Assembly: GCF_006007885.1 (NCBI RefSeq)
Contig: NZ_VCRO01000003.1
Coordinates: forward strand, 372,001 to 436,000
Reading direction: 5' to 3'
From: Alteribacter natronophilus
Lineage (GTDB): Bacteria > Bacillota > Bacilli > Bacillales > Salisediminibacteriaceae
DNA: 64,000 bases
Numbering within the stretch: position 1 is the first letter of the stretch; every line of letters begins with the position of its first letter. This document shows, piece by piece, positions 27,036 through 36,317 of this stretch. The notes under the pieces were generated by a model, which saw nothing but the letters and a program-made list of their open reading frames with translations, ran no database searches and was not told where the DNA came from. The position numbers and the translations under genes were made by a program.

Positions 27036-27072
27036 AAAAAAGACCGGAATGAGCTGCTCATTCCGGTCTTTT
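27036..27072 (-). terminator. intrinsic terminator of ackA
   Basis: AAGACCGGAATGAG-CTG-CTCATTCCGGTCTT is a 14-bp perfect stem next to the ackA stop, followed on the minus strand by TTTTTTGC. Confidence 0.92.
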
Positions 27073-27078
27073 GCATCG

Positions 27079-28266
27079 TTATTTGGAGAGACGCATGGTG
27101 TCTCTTGCAATCATCACTTCTTCGTCTGTAGGGATTACGAGAACTTTTACAGGGGAGTGAGGGTAGTTGATGAACGCTTCCTCACCGCGGACTTTGTTCA
27201 GGGATGGATCCCAGTAGATCCCCATGAACTCGAGTCCTTCAAGAACAGCTGCGCGAATTGTATCACTGTTTTCCCCGATTCCGGCTGTGAAGATAACTGC
27301 ATCAAGACCGTGCATACGTGCAGCGTAGGAGCCGATATATTTGTGAATACGGGATGTAAACACGTTCATGGCAAGCTCGGCACGATCGTTTCCTCCATTG
27401 GCGTTTTCCTCAATGTCACGAAGATCGCTCGAGAAACCGGATAGAGCGAGCATACCACTCTTCTTGTTAAGCACCTGAATGACTTCTTCGGCATCCATGC
27501 CTGTCTTATCCATGATATACGGAATAAGGGCCGGGTCAATGTTTCCTGAGCGTGTTCCCATCGTCACACCTGCAAGTGGTGTAAAGCCCATGGACGTATC
27601 AATGGACTTGCCGCCATCAATCGCAGCGATACTGGCTCCGTTTCCAAGGTGGCAGGAAATAAGGCGCAGCTGATCCAGCGGGCGTCCGAGAATTTCTGCT
27701 GCACGTTCAGATACGTACTTGTGGCTTGTACCATGGAAACCGTACTTACGAATGCCGTACTGTTCGTAGTACTCATATGGAAGACTGTACAAATAGGACT
27801 GTTTCGGCATTGTCTGGTGGAAAGCCGTATCGAATACAGCAACCGCCGGAACATTCGGAAGTACCTCACGGAACGCACGGATTCCCACAAGGTTTGCCGG
27901 ATTGTGCAGGGGTGCAAGTTCGGAAACTTCCTCAATTCCCTTAATTACGTCTTCTGTAATCAGAACGGAATCGTTAAACTTTTCCCCTCCGTGTACCACG
28001 CGGTGGCCAATCCCTTCAATCTCATCAAGAGACTCGATAATGCCGAAGGATGTCAGCTTATCAAGAAGTATTTTTACAGCCTTTGCGTGATCTTCGATAT
28101 CGAGGATATCTTTTTTCTTCTCTCCATTCACTTCAATAGTGAAAATCGATTCGTTCAGGCCAATCCGCTCGACGACCCCTTTAGTCATCACTGTTTCATC
28201 TGGCATTTCGAGAAGCTGAAATTTCAGAGATGAGCTTCCCGCATTTATCGCAATAATTTTGGACAT
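27079..28266 (-). CDS. ackA: acetate kinase
   Basis: Converts acetyl phosphate and ADP to acetate and ATP in overflow metabolism. The 395-residue protein shows the family signatures [12 protein letters not shown] (5-16), [35 protein letters not shown] and FTAGIGENS. Start at ATG 28266, with AAGGAG 10 bp upstream. It lies downstream of ytxK in the same orientation with a 260-bp gap, as in B. subtilis, so it probably has its own promoter in that gap; I could not identify a convincing cre site there. Confidence 0.97.
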   Translation of the reverse strand: MSKIIAINAGSSSLKFQLLEMPDETVMTKGVVERIGLNESIFTIEVNGEKKKDILDIEDHAKAVKILLDKLTSFGIIESLDEIEGIGHRVVHGGEKFNDSVLITEDVIKGIEEVSELAPLHNPANLVGIRAFREVLPNVPAVAVFDTAFHQTMPKQSYLYSLPYEYYEQYGIRKYGFHGTSHKYVSERAAEILGRPLDQLRLISCHLGNGASIAAIDGGKSIDTSMGFTPLAGVTMGTRSGNIDPALIPYIMDKTGMDAEEVIQVLNKKSGMLALSGFSSDLRDIEENANGGNDRAELAMNVFTSRIHKYIGSYAARMHGLDAVIFTAGIGENSDTIRAAVLEGLEFMGIYWDPSLNKVRGEEAFINYPHSPVKVLVIPTDEEVMIARDTMRLSK

Positions 28267-28526
28267 GTTCAATCCGCTCCTTCAAGAGTTTACCTTCGTT
28301 CTGCTTACAGAAGGGAAGAGCTTCCCCTTAATCTGTATCTGTCTAAAAATGCCGTTGTACTAATAATAACAACACATATTAAACCACTTCAAATCAGATA
28401 ATGCAATACCTGTTACATATCTTTCACACTCACGACTATAACACAGAATATTAATTTTGAAGCAGTTTCGCACACCTTTACTGTTTCCAACCGCATACAT
28501 TAATATGAAGGCTTACTCTTTTGCCA

Positions 28527-29525
28527 CTATTCCTGGCTCAGGTGGGATTCAAACCAGTCGTCGATTCGTTTCACCATATCCGCCAGAGCCTGTTTATTCG
28601 TAAATGAAGGAAGCTCTGCGAGAAGTGCCTGGCGGGGTGCTTCGATCCCCTCTCCTTTTCTGCGGACGACAAAAATACTTTTTGCCTGCTGCTGGTGTTT
28701 GAACATGGACTTCGGGAGCTGAAGAAGGGAGTAAATGACCGCTTCCTTCTTCAGATACTCATGAAGGGCACCGGCTTCGTCGCTTTCAAACAGGAAGTTC
28801 GGCACCAGGAAGATCATAAAGCCGCCCGGCTTCACGTGTTTCAGGCTCTGTTCAATAAGCAGGTGATGAACGTAGGAATGACCCTCACTGCTTTTCAGTT
28901 CAAACTCCCCTGCAGTCCGGTCGTCAGGGTAGTATCCTACAGGGAGGTCGGAGACAACGAGATCTACGTTGCTGACGTAAGGTGCAGCGACGCTGTCCTG
29001 GTGAAACAGATCCACGTTGTGTTTCTGCAGATTCGCATTAACATAGGCAAGCTTGATGAGTGTTTCATCTGCATCACCACCAACCGCATGGAACTCCCTG
29101 CGGGCCTGGTTCATCACGGCTGTAAGAAGATTTGCCGATCCAACAGCCGGATCAAGTATTACCTGCGTTTTCTTTTCATTGCGAAGGACAAGCTCGGCGA
29201 GATGGCCGGCAAACAGGGAAACAGCGTCCGGGGTCATGGCGTGGTTCGGCTGTGTTGCTTCCTTCATTCCCTTTAATACCGCCAGCTGAAAAGCTTTACG
29301 GATTTCTTCTGCCTTCAGGTTTTCAAGGTCCGGTACAGACTGAATGAGGGCTTCGAACTCCTCCTGGGCTTTTCCCTCCAGTTTCAGGGTGCTTTCCCCC
29401 TGAAGAATCGATTCCCCACTCTCGGCGAGGGCATCAAGATAAAGAAGATCGGTGTTTTTCTGTATTTTCTCAGCTGCCAGATCCAGCGCTGTATAAAGTT
29501 TCTCTGTATTTGTTTCAGTGTTCAT
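28527..29525 (-). CDS. ytxK: class I SAM-dependent methyltransferase YtxK
   Basis: A 332-residue protein related to N6-adenine DNA methyltransferases. It has a helical N-terminal region (1-110), a SAM-binding loop VILDPAVGSANLLTAVMNQ (about 140-160), GGDADETLIKLAY, and in place of the catalytic NPPY motif the variant SDLPVGYYP. The variant and the absence of target-recognition domain or restriction partner argue against a restriction-modification role. YtxK next to ackA is conserved across Bacilli and the substrate is unknown. GAGTGAATCG precedes the ATG. Confidence 0.88.
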   Translation of the reverse strand: MNTETNTEKLYTALDLAAEKIQKNTDLLYLDALAESGESILQGESTLKLEGKAQEEFEALIQSVPDLENLKAEEIRKAFQLAVLKGMKEATQPNHAMTPDAVSLFAGHLAELVLRNEKKTQVILDPAVGSANLLTAVMNQARREFHAVGGDADETLIKLAYVNANLQKHNVDLFHQDSVAAPYVSNVDLVVSDLPVGYYPDDRTAGEFELKSSEGHSYVHHLLIEQSLKHVKPGGFMIFLVPNFLFESDEAGALHEYLKKEAVIYSLLQLPKSMFKHQQQAKSIFVVRRKGEGIEAPRQALLAELPSFTNKQALADMVKRIDDWFESHLSQE

Positions 29526-29631
29526 CACGATTCACTCCTATCCAATTTACATCTTTGCCATCTAATCAGTTTACCAGACCACCGGAATGGTGCAAATGAT
29601 CTTAATTCTGCAGGGAAAGCTGATTAGATAC

Positions 29632-29943
29632 GCTCTTTTCGTAAAGATTGCTGTTCTTACCAGGAAATTATGTGAAGCGAAATGCGGCGACTCCGGCGGG
29701 AAGAGCAGGAGCAGAAGACCCCGCAGGGACGAGCGTTTACATCGTGAGTTCGCTTCGAGTTGCTTCGACGCAGACGCTTCAGAGCGATTCGGGCAGAGGA
29801 AGAAGCATGATTACTACTCTGGAGGCTGAAGCCCTGCCCGCGGCATAGAAGACACCGTGAAGCAGGAACGGATGTCGCACTTGTGCCTGTGGTGAAAGCG
29901 TCCGCCTGCAGCGGAATAAAACAACAATCTTTCCGAAAACATC
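29632..29943 (-). repeat. MITE-like dispersed repeat, copy 4 (312 bp, long form, inverted)
   Basis: This is the near twin of the copy at 20105-20417, in opposite orientation, and it fills most of the 490-bp gap between ytxK and tpx. The end at 29632 reads GCTCTTTTCGTAAAGATTG; the other end, on the minus strand, reads GATGTTTTCGGAAAGATTG plus TTGTT. Shared internal blocks include GGCACAAGTGCGACATCCGT and GTCCCTGCGGGGTCTTCTGC (minus strand). No clear target duplication is seen here. Confidence 0.82.
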
Positions 29944-29960
29944 TTTCCAAAAAAATCGTA

Positions 29961-29990
29961 AAAAAAAGACAGCTGATTCAGCTGCCTTTT
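29961..29990 (-). terminator. intrinsic terminator of tpx
   Basis: On the minus strand GGCAGCTGA-ATC-AGCTGTC is followed by TTTTTTT, a short way past the tpx stop codon. Confidence 0.82.
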
Positions 29991-30014
29991 TCATGAGAAG
30001 TTGTACGGCCTGGT

Positions 30015-30515
30015 TTACTGTGCATTCCTTGCTGCTTCGAGAGCCGCCTCGTAATCAACATGGTTCGTTACTTCGGAGACATACTCCACATACGTAACCT
30101 TGTCATTGCTGTCCACTACAAAAATCGCCCGTGAGAGCAGACGCAGTTCTTCGATGACAAGACCGAATTTTTTACCAAAATCCAGATCGCGATGATCGGA
30201 AAGCACCTGAATATTCTCGATTCCTTCTGCAGCACACCAGCGGCGCTGTGCAAACGGCAGGTCTGCACTGATCGTAAGAATTTCAACATTGTCGAGCTTG
30301 GCTGCTTCTTCGTTGAAACGACGGGTCTGCTGTTCACAGACGCCTGTATCGATGGAAGGAACGACACTGATGAGGCGAACCTTGCCATTACTGTCCGAGA
30401 GCTTCACTTCTGAAAGATCATTGGCAAGTACAGTAAAGTCAGGAGCCTGATCACCTTCCCCGAGCTGATTTCCCGCGAGTGTCACCGGCTTTTCCTTAAA
30501 TGTTACATTTGCCAT
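30015..30515 (-). CDS. tpx: thiol peroxidase (Tpx-type peroxiredoxin)
   Basis: A thioredoxin-dependent peroxidase that reduces hydrogen peroxide and alkyl hydroperoxides in the cytoplasm. The 166-residue protein has the Tpx start [15 protein letters not shown], the peroxidatic cysteine in [14 protein letters not shown] (C60) and the resolving cysteine C94 (RRWCAAEG), the positions found in B. subtilis Tpx. A strong GAGGAGG site precedes the ATG. It lies between ytfJ and ytxK as in B. subtilis but is bounded by terminators on both sides, so it forms its own unit. Confidence 0.96.
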   Translation of the reverse strand: MANVTFKEKPVTLAGNQLGEGDQAPDFTVLANDLSEVKLSDSNGKVRLISVVPSIDTGVCEQQTRRFNEEAAKLDNVEILTISADLPFAQRRWCAAEGIENIQVLSDHRDLDFGKKFGLVIEELRLLSRAIFVVDSNDKVTYVEYVSEVTNHVDYEAALEAARNAQ

Positions 30516-30592
30516 AACTGAACTCCTCCTCTTTTATCCCTTAATGTTGTTCCATCTTTAAAATAACACACCTGCCATGCTGATAAACAGTA

Positions 30593-30626
30593 AGAAGCCC
30601 CTGTCAGGAAGACAGGAGCTCCTAAG
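30593..30626 (-). terminator. probable terminator of ytfIJ
   Basis: GAGCTCCTGTC-TTCCT-GACAGGGGCTTC forms a good stem on the minus strand just past the ytfJ stop, but the following tract (TTCTTACTG) is T-poor. Confidence 0.65.
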
Positions 30627-30630
30627 TGTT

Positions 30631-31098
30631 CTAGAAATCCAGGGAGTCACCGCTCTGATTGAATTTCTGCTGTGGCGTCTGCTGCTGTGAAGCAGACTTT
30701 TGATTTTTCTGATTCTGCTGAAGCATCTGCTGAATTTTATCAACGACCTGCGGAGCAAATTCAAGCATTTTTTCATAAAGATGTGTGCTCTGATCCAGGT
30801 GAACCATCTTCACACCCTGATGATTAACAACAAGGAATGCGATCGGTGTAATGGAAACTCCACCCCCGCTACCACCGCCAAAAGGATGTTTTTCCTCATG
30901 TTCGCCATGGGCGCCTCGTGTTTCAACAATAAACTCACTTCCTCCGGCTGCAAAACCAAAGCCCACTTTACTTACGGGCATAATGACGCCACCGTCGGGC
31001 GTCTCAACCGGATCACCGACAATCGTGTTCACATCCACCATTTCTTTCAGGTTTTCCATGGCTGTTTTCATCAGCCCCTGAATTGGATGATCAGACAT
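30631..31098 (-). CDS. ytfJ: GerW family sporulation protein YtfJ
   Basis: A 155-residue protein of the YtfJ/GerW family, made in the forespore and implicated in spore germination. The core (residues 1-110) has the conserved VDVNTIVGDPVETPDGGVIMPVSKVGFGFAAGGSEF block and a glycine-rich loop (HPFGGGSGGGVSITPIAFLV). The C-terminal 40 residues are Gln-rich. Its ATG at 31098 overlaps the end of ytfI by 8 bp, and its GGAGGG site lies inside ytfI, so the two are translationally coupled. Confidence 0.93.
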   Translation of the reverse strand: MSDHPIQGLMKTAMENLKEMVDVNTIVGDPVETPDGGVIMPVSKVGFGFAAGGSEFIVETRGAHGEHEEKHPFGGGSGGGVSITPIAFLVVNHQGVKMVHLDQSTHLYEKMLEFAPQVVDKIQQMLQQNQKNQKSASQQQTPQQKFNQSGDSLDF

Positions 31099-31771
31099 TC
31101 AAATCCCTCCTCTGATCTTTAGACTGCTTTGGAAAATAGGGTTTCCCCTTACGCCAGTGCCTAATGACTTTAATGGCCGCGAGCATAGCATGTCCGATTC
31201 TGAAGGAAATAATGCATAGAAAATCCGTTCTCGAAACTGCCATATTATACACAGGCTGCACCTGCAGGTCCGGCAGGCATTTAATCCTCATATAATTACC
31301 GATCAGCCCCGTCACCTGCCCCTTCACTGTCCAGACAATTCCGCTTAAACTTCCCGAAAGAGCCGCGTCCGAAGTTCCCACAACCGACTTCCATACAAGC
31401 TTTTTCACCTGCACTCTCGAGAAAAAATGCCTGACGATCGTATGGAAACCAAAGACGTGTTTGAGAAACCTCCTCAACTGCCTGATGTCAAAAATGACAT
31501 CATGAAGGGAGATCTTTTCCTTTATTTCCTTCTCTGTTCCGGAGGCAGTGGAGCTTTTCTTTTCCTCCACTGCAATTGTTGGTGTTTCTTCATCAATCTC
31601 AATGACCGGAATCCGGTATGTATATCGCAGGATGCCCCAGAGCACCCCTTTAACTTTCAGCTCGTCATTATCGCCGTCGTGAAAGTAGGCAATGTGAACG
31701 GTTATCCTGGAAATCATAAGTATGAAAATAAACACTGCAAGAAAAATAAGTATCCCCGCTACCCAGATCAA
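31091..31771 (-). CDS. ytfI: DUF2953 family membrane protein YtfI
   Basis: A 226-residue protein with an N-terminal membrane helix (about 2-24), a beta-rich middle, and the DUF2953 C-terminal half (VKKLVWKSVVGTSDAALSGSLSGIVWTVKGQV...). Together with YtfJ it forms a sporulation-linked pair conserved in Bacillus; its biochemical role is unknown. The start is taken as TTG at 31771 because GGAGG lies 8 bp upstream; the GTG at 31780 is inside that site. It is separated from yteJ upstream by a terminator. Confidence 0.88.
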   Translation of the reverse strand: MIWVAGILIFLAVFIFILMISRITVHIAYFHDGDNDELKVKGVLWGILRYTYRIPVIEIDEETPTIAVEEKKSSTASGTEKEIKEKISLHDVIFDIRQLRRFLKHVFGFHTIVRHFFSRVQVKKLVWKSVVGTSDAALSGSLSGIVWTVKGQVTGLIGNYMRIKCLPDLQVQPVYNMAVSRTDFLCIISFRIGHAMLAAIKVIRHWRKGKPYFPKQSKDQRRDLNV

Positions 31772-31814
31772 AAGGCACACCTCCTCATCTGTCAGTATTG
31801 TCCCAGCTCAAAAA

Positions 31815-31856
31815 AATAAACCTGCCCGGTATGGGCAGGCTTATTTTTTTTATTTT
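31815..31856 (-). terminator. intrinsic terminator of sppA-yteJ
   Basis: ATAAGCCTGCCC-ATACC-GGGCAGGTTTAT forms a 12-bp stem (one G-T pair) followed by TTTTTTT on the minus strand, placed at the yteJ stop and before ytfI. Confidence 0.88.
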
Positions 31857-32401
31857 TTCAGTGAACGTTTTTTTCTCGGTTCCAGCACAACAGCGGTATC
31901 TGCAAATTTATCGTGAATTCCCTGCTTGCGCGAGTCGAAGGCCACGACAAGGTAAAGAGCATTCGTAATGATCAGGGACTGATGGATAGAGCGGCCGAAC
32001 ACTTCCCGGATTATAACGTCTCCCCAGGTAAGAGTTTCCCTCTTCACACTGACAACCCGCATACCCAGAATCATCTTTCCGAGGGTCTGCCTGTAAAACT
32101 TCGTCATCAGAACGAAGTACACGAAGCCGGTCAGTGCACCGAGGAATCCTGCGAGACTGTAAATGCCAAGGGTGGCGTTCTGAATCCCCGCGAGACGGAG
32201 GAGACTTCCTGCAATCACTCCGCTCAGGCTCGATACAAGAATGACGTCGATTGTATATGCCCAAAAGCGCATCCAGAACCCGCCAAGGACGTATTCTTCA
32301 CTGCGAGTGTCTTCAGAAGTCCGGGCCACCGCTGCTTCATGATCGTAATCATCACTGATTTTCTGTTCGTCAATTTCCTCATGATTTTCATATGAACTCA
32401 T
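31850..32401 (-). CDS. yteJ: RDD family membrane protein YteJ
   Basis: A 183-residue protein: an acidic hydrophilic start (1-45), then an RDD domain with three membrane helices. The Arg of the name-giving motif is in GGFWMRFWAYTIDVILV (R near 50, D near 56), and the third segment is followed by QTLGKMILGMRVVS. RDD proteins are of uncertain function, with proposed links to transport or to peptidase partners. It follows sppA by 10 bp, the conserved sppA-yteJ pair of Bacillus. Start at ATG 32401 with GAGGTGG 6 bp upstream. Confidence 0.9.
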   Translation of the reverse strand: MSSYENHEEIDEQKISDDYDHEAAVARTSEDTRSEEYVLGGFWMRFWAYTIDVILVSSLSGVIAGSLLRLAGIQNATLGIYSLAGFLGALTGFVYFVLMTKFYRQTLGKMILGMRVVSVKRETLTWGDVIIREVFGRSIHQSLIITNALYLVVAFDSRKQGIHDKFADTAVVLEPRKKRSLKK

Positions 32402-32411
32402 CTGCGCCACC

Positions 32412-33410
32412 TCACTCCGAGTACAGATACATCAGCCGCGGAGCGTGGGACTGATGAATCATTTCCTTCATTGTGTATAGTGAAAGAGGGTCTCCTGCAA
32501 AGTGATTCGCCGTTGCGCCCATAAACGAGCCAAACCCGAAAGGCTGACGATATTCTACAACGTCGATGTTCCCTTTTCCGATATCCTCTCTGAAATCGTC
32601 AATCACGTCACTCAGATCGCCGAGACCATCGACCAGGCCGGCTTCATAAGCCTGATTTCCTGTATAGATTCTTCCATCGGCCAGTTCCAGCACGTCATCA
32701 CGATTCATATCACGGCCTTCAACGATAATATCAACAAAACGCTCATACGATTCATCGATCATGGACTGAAGTATCTCTCTCTCATCTTCAGTCATATCCC
32801 TTGTAACGGACATAATGTCCTTGTAAGGGCCACTTTTGATCACTTCCTGACTGATCCCGAGATCCTCGGCCAGCTCCGCTACGTTCAGTGACTGCATGAT
32901 GACACCGATTGAACCTGTAATTGTCTGCGGGTGAGCGTACACCTGCGCAGCCGGAGCTGCTATGTAGTATCCACCGGAAGCAGCCATGCTCGCCATGCTG
33001 ATGTAAACAGGTTTACCCGACTCTTCCTGAATTTCGATAATCTTGTCGTGAATCTGATCACTTTCCATCACGCCGCCGCCCGGAGTATTCACACTGATAA
33101 TGATGCCGTCAACAGAATTATCATCTGCCGCAGCGTCAAGCTGCTTTAGGAAACGTCTATGGTTATAGGCTCCGGATTCAAACAGGGACGGTGTGTCATA
33201 GCTGCTCTGAATAACACCGTTCAGATGAATGACAACAATTTTACCGCGGCCGTTTCCGTCTTCAAGCACGTGTTCATCCACGACCTGCTCATCGGCTTCG
33301 AAGAAATCATCCAGATCAAATGTGATCGCATTCACCGCCAGGCTGAATAAACTTGCCACTGTGAATAAAGCTGCAGCCAGGCCGACTGCAAGCCACCGTT
33401 TTCCATTCAT
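32412..33410 (-). CDS. sppA: signal peptide peptidase SppA
   Basis: A membrane-anchored serine protease that digests leftover signal peptides. The 332-residue protein has one N-terminal membrane helix (6-28) and the ClpP/crotonase-like protease domain. The catalytic dyad is visible: S145 in SMAASGGYYIA and K197 in SGPYKDIMS, 52 residues apart as in B. subtilis SppA. Other family blocks are NTPGGGVMESDQI and GSIGVIMQ. The ATG at 33410 has TGGAGG 9 bp upstream; a longer frame to 33467 does not. First gene of sppA-yteJ. Confidence 0.95.
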   Translation of the reverse strand: MNGKRWLAVGLAAALFTVASLFSLAVNAITFDLDDFFEADEQVVDEHVLEDGNGRGKIVVIHLNGVIQSSYDTPSLFESGAYNHRRFLKQLDAAADDNSVDGIIISVNTPGGGVMESDQIHDKIIEIQEESGKPVYISMASMAASGGYYIAAPAAQVYAHPQTITGSIGVIMQSLNVAELAEDLGISQEVIKSGPYKDIMSVTRDMTEDEREILQSMIDESYERFVDIIVEGRDMNRDDVLELADGRIYTGNQAYEAGLVDGLGDLSDVIDDFREDIGKGNIDVVEYRQPFGFGSFMGATANHFAGDPLSLYTMKEMIHQSHAPRLMYLYSE

Positions 33411-33579
33411 AATAGCTCGACCTCCATAAAAATATGTATTTTTTTGTCCCATTACTGCGACTTTCATCGCTTAACGGGCAGGATTAAAGATACTGATCAC
33501 GAATTATGATAATGACAGGGCTGTAATTTAAAACTCTGCAAATACTGACTTAGAGTACACAATGAAAGGAAGAGCAGAC

Positions 33580-34377
33580 ATGACAGACAGAAAAAACGTA
33601 TACCTTCATTATGTTGAACCGCAAGCTGATCCGGAAAAAGTGGATCAGCTGCTGGCACTCGGAAAACAATACGGCTTCAATCTCGTCGAACGGGTCGAGG
33701 ATGCAAACATCATCGCCAGTATCGGAGGGGATGGAAGTTTCCTTCAGTCTCTTCGCCGAACCGATTTTCAGGAGGACTGCCTGTACCTCTCAATCAATGA
33801 CGGCCACCTCGGTTTTTATGCGGACTTCGATCTCGAGGAACTGGACCGCGTCGAGGAAGCCATGAAAACCGACATGATTGAGGTACTCAAGTACCCGGTT
33901 CTCGAGGTATCAGCGGACGGGCAGAAGCCTTTCTACTGCCTGAACGAATGTTCAATCCGCTCCAATGTAATTAAAACGTTTGTTGTTGACGTCTATATAG
34001 ATGATCTTCACTTTGAAACGTTCCGGGGGGACGGACTGGTCATTTCCACCCCAACAGGAAGTACAGCCTACAACCGCTCCCTGAAAGGTGCAGTAGTCGA
34101 TCCGCGCCTTCCTGCCATGCAGCTGACCGAAATTGCCTCTCTTAACAATAACGCCTACCGTACACTCGGATCGCCTCTTCTTCTCAGCGGGGACCGGGAA
34201 CTCGTCCTTAAAGTCGTACAGGACGGGAACGACTACCCGATCATGGGAGCGGACAATGAGGCACTGAGCATCCGTCACAGTAAGGAAATCCGGATCAAAG
34301 TAGCCGATCGTCACGTTAAGATGCTCAAGCTGAAAGATAATACGTTCCTCCATAAAGTAAAGCGGAGTTTTCTTTAA
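33580..34377 (+). CDS. nadK2: NAD kinase (second type, YtdI-like)
   Basis: Phosphorylates NAD to NADP. The 265-residue protein has the diacylglycerol kinase-like fold with GGDGSFLQS (49-57), the NDGHLGFYAD block and TPTGSTAYNRSLKGAVVDP, all hallmark NAD kinase motifs. Bacillus species have two such enzymes; the neighbourhood of sppA and ytcJ identifies this as the ytdI/ppnKB type. The ATG at 33580 has AAAGGAAG 7 bp upstream. A terminator follows. Confidence 0.94.
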   Translation: MTDRKNVYLHYVEPQADPEKVDQLLALGKQYGFNLVERVEDANIIASIGGDGSFLQSLRRTDFQEDCLYLSINDGHLGFYADFDLEELDRVEEAMKTDMIEVLKYPVLEVSADGQKPFYCLNECSIRSNVIKTFVVDVYIDDLHFETFRGDGLVISTPTGSTAYNRSLKGAVVDPRLPAMQLTEIASLNNNAYRTLGSPLLLSGDRELVLKVVQDGNDYPIMGADNEALSIRHSKEIRIKVADRHVKMLKLKDNTFLHKVKRSFL

Positions 34378-34380
34378 GTA

Positions 34381-34415
34381 ACGGCACGGGAGCATAGGCT
34401 TCCGTGCTTTATTTC
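34381..34415 (+). terminator. intrinsic terminator of nadK2
   Basis: GCACGG-AGC pairs with GCT-CCGTGC, followed by TTTATTTC, starting 3 bp past the nadK2 stop. Confidence 0.75.
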
Positions 34416-34442
34416 TGTCTGCTCCTGTTTGCGCCGGATAAA

Positions 34443-34479
34443 AGCTGCGCTCCATACCTTACGCTCACTTTCTGCAATA
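34443..34479 (+). repeat. class B repeat remnant
   Basis: GCTGCGCTCCATACCTTACG and CTCACTTTCTGC match the left part of the class B repeats at 26899 and 59877. The GC-rich remainder is absent, so this is a truncated copy between the convergent nadK2 and ytcJ genes. Confidence 0.45.
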
Positions 34480-34491
34480 ATGCCAGTGGCC

Positions 34492-36090
34492 TTAACTTCT
34501 TTTGTCGTACATAATTGACTCGTCAACAACCGTCATCGTAACTTTGCAGTCGAGCCATTCGTCAGGTTCAAGTTCGAAAAGATCACGGTCGAAAACAGTA
34601 AAGTCCGCCGTATACCCTTCTTTAATAAGGCCCCGTTCCTGTTCCTTGACGATGGCTGATGCACTGCCCGTAGTAAACAGGCGCAGCGCCTCAAAGAGCG
34701 TCAGTTTCTCATCCGGCAGATATCCGCTGTGAGATTCACCGGGCTTTCTCCTCGTTACTGCCGCATGAATACCGAGCAGGGGATCCGGCGGTTCAATCGG
34801 AGCATCCGATCCCCCCGCACAGGCTATCCCCATATTCATATAGGTTTTCCACGCAAAGGAATGAGAAAGCCGGTCTTTTCCAAGCCGCTGTTCCACCCAC
34901 GGAAAATCCGATGCAACAAAGCGGGGCTGAATATCCAGTACAACAGGAAGCTTCTGCAGCCGGTCCAGCAGATCCGGTGCCGTCACCTGAAGATGAATAA
35001 GCCTGTCCCTCATTCCTTCAGGAGGCGGGTGGGCCTCAAGTGCATCCACAGCATACTCGAGTGCAAGGTCGCCAATCGTGTGAATAGCCACAGGCATGAC
35101 CAGTTCCCGTGCTGTGGCAACGATTTTAATAAGATCCTCCCGCTGATGAATGGACACTCCGTTAGTGGAAGGATCATCAGAATAGGGGTCTCTGAGAAGT
35201 GCAGTTCTTCCTCCCAGTGCTCCGTCACCAAATATTTTCACCGCGCCAAGTTCCAGTGTCCGGTTCAGCTGACCTGTCTGGTAGCCTGCCTCACGGAGAG
35301 GACGGGCCACTTCATGGTGAACAAGAAGATTTGCCCGGAATTTTCTTTTCTCACCGTCAATCACATTCTCAAATACTTTCAGCGTCAGAATGTGATCCCC
35401 ATAATAGTTCAGGTCTTCGGTGTGGGCTCCGGTAAACCCTTTCTCCCACAGGTCTTCAAGGGATGTAAGAAGTGCTTTCTCAAGATACTCACCGTCAATT
35501 GAAGGCATAACATGACGAATATAGTCCTGCGCCTGATCATGCAGATAACCGGTTGGAACACCGTTATTATCTTTTTCTATTTTGCCTCCAGGAGGATCCG
35601 GTACAGCTGCATCAATCCCGCCAAGTTCCAGCGCGTATGTATTTACGAGCATGGCATGCCGGCACACCCTGGAAACCACCACCGGGTGTTCGGAAGTCAC
35701 TCTGTCCAGTTCCCTTCTGTGCGGTACGGCAGCGGGTGTAAACAGGTTTTCATTGAATCCATCCGCTATCAGCCATTTACCGTCAGGAAGCCGGGAGGCG
35801 CTTTCCTTTAAAAGCGACATCATTTTATCCACACTGGTCACTTCCGATAAATCCAGGCGCTGAATTTTTTCACCGTGGCCGATCATATGAAGGTGACTGT
35901 CTGTAAAGCCCGGGTACATAGTTCCCCCGTACAGGTTTTCTTCCCGGGTAATCCTGTTTCTATATTCATCACGAAGAGCTTCCTCGCTGCCCGTGGCGAC
36001 GATTTTTCCTTTCTCTGTAAACACAGCATTAAAGGAGGCCTCTTCTGTATCAAGCGGCCTTACCGTGCCGCCAAACCAAAGTGTTCCCAT
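34492..36090 (-). CDS. ytcJ: amidohydrolase family protein YtcJ
   Basis: A 532-residue metal-dependent amidohydrolase of the amidohydrolase-3 (N-substituted formamide deformylase/imidazolone-like) branch. The metal motif HLHMIGHG follows FTDS near residue 65; other blocks are GDGALGGRTALL (about 290), MPVAIHTIGDLALEYAVDAL and GGSDAPIEPPDPLLG near 425, carrying the catalytic Asp. The actual substrate is unknown. B. subtilis ytcJ is at the same place. GAGGAGAGAGGG precedes the ATG. Confidence 0.9.
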   Translation of the reverse strand: MGTLWFGGTVRPLDTEEASFNAVFTEKGKIVATGSEEALRDEYRNRITREENLYGGTMYPGFTDSHLHMIGHGEKIQRLDLSEVTSVDKMMSLLKESASRLPDGKWLIADGFNENLFTPAAVPHRRELDRVTSEHPVVVSRVCRHAMLVNTYALELGGIDAAVPDPPGGKIEKDNNGVPTGYLHDQAQDYIRHVMPSIDGEYLEKALLTSLEDLWEKGFTGAHTEDLNYYGDHILTLKVFENVIDGEKRKFRANLLVHHEVARPLREAGYQTGQLNRTLELGAVKIFGDGALGGRTALLRDPYSDDPSTNGVSIHQREDLIKIVATARELVMPVAIHTIGDLALEYAVDALEAHPPPEGMRDRLIHLQVTAPDLLDRLQKLPVVLDIQPRFVASDFPWVEQRLGKDRLSHSFAWKTYMNMGIACAGGSDAPIEPPDPLLGIHAAVTRRKPGESHSGYLPDEKLTLFEALRLFTTGSASAIVKEQERGLIKEGYTADFTVFDRDLFELEPDEWLDCKVTMTVVDESIMYDKRS

Positions 36091-36267
36091 AAGGACCCTC
36101 TCTCCTCTTTTATCAAAATTCAGGTAATACCACCGGCTTTTAATACCGGTGAAATTCCAGTGTCTGCCTGTTCATTTTACTCCTCATACCCGTGAAAATC
36201 AAAATCCTGCAGTCTGAAAAACCCAAAAACTTCTACCAGCCCTGCAATCTTTACAAAAACAGCCAAT

Positions 36268-36301
36268 AAGAAAAAGGAGCGCCCGTATCAGGACGCTCCT
36301 C
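36268..36301 (-). terminator. intrinsic terminator of the SASP gene
   Basis: AGGAGCGTCC and GGGCGCTCCT form the stem on the minus strand, followed by TTTTTC. Confidence 0.82.
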
Positions 36302-36317
36302 TAAGCCATATTATTCA

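Noticed and set aside
28267-28526. cre site for CcpA upstream of ackA
   Set aside because: CcpA activates ackA in B. subtilis, but I found no sequence here close enough to the cre consensus to report.
28527-29525. YtxK as a restriction-modification methyltransferase
   Set aside because: There is no restriction gene or specificity subunit, the NPPY motif is altered to DLPVGYYP, and the position next to ackA is conserved as a housekeeping locus.
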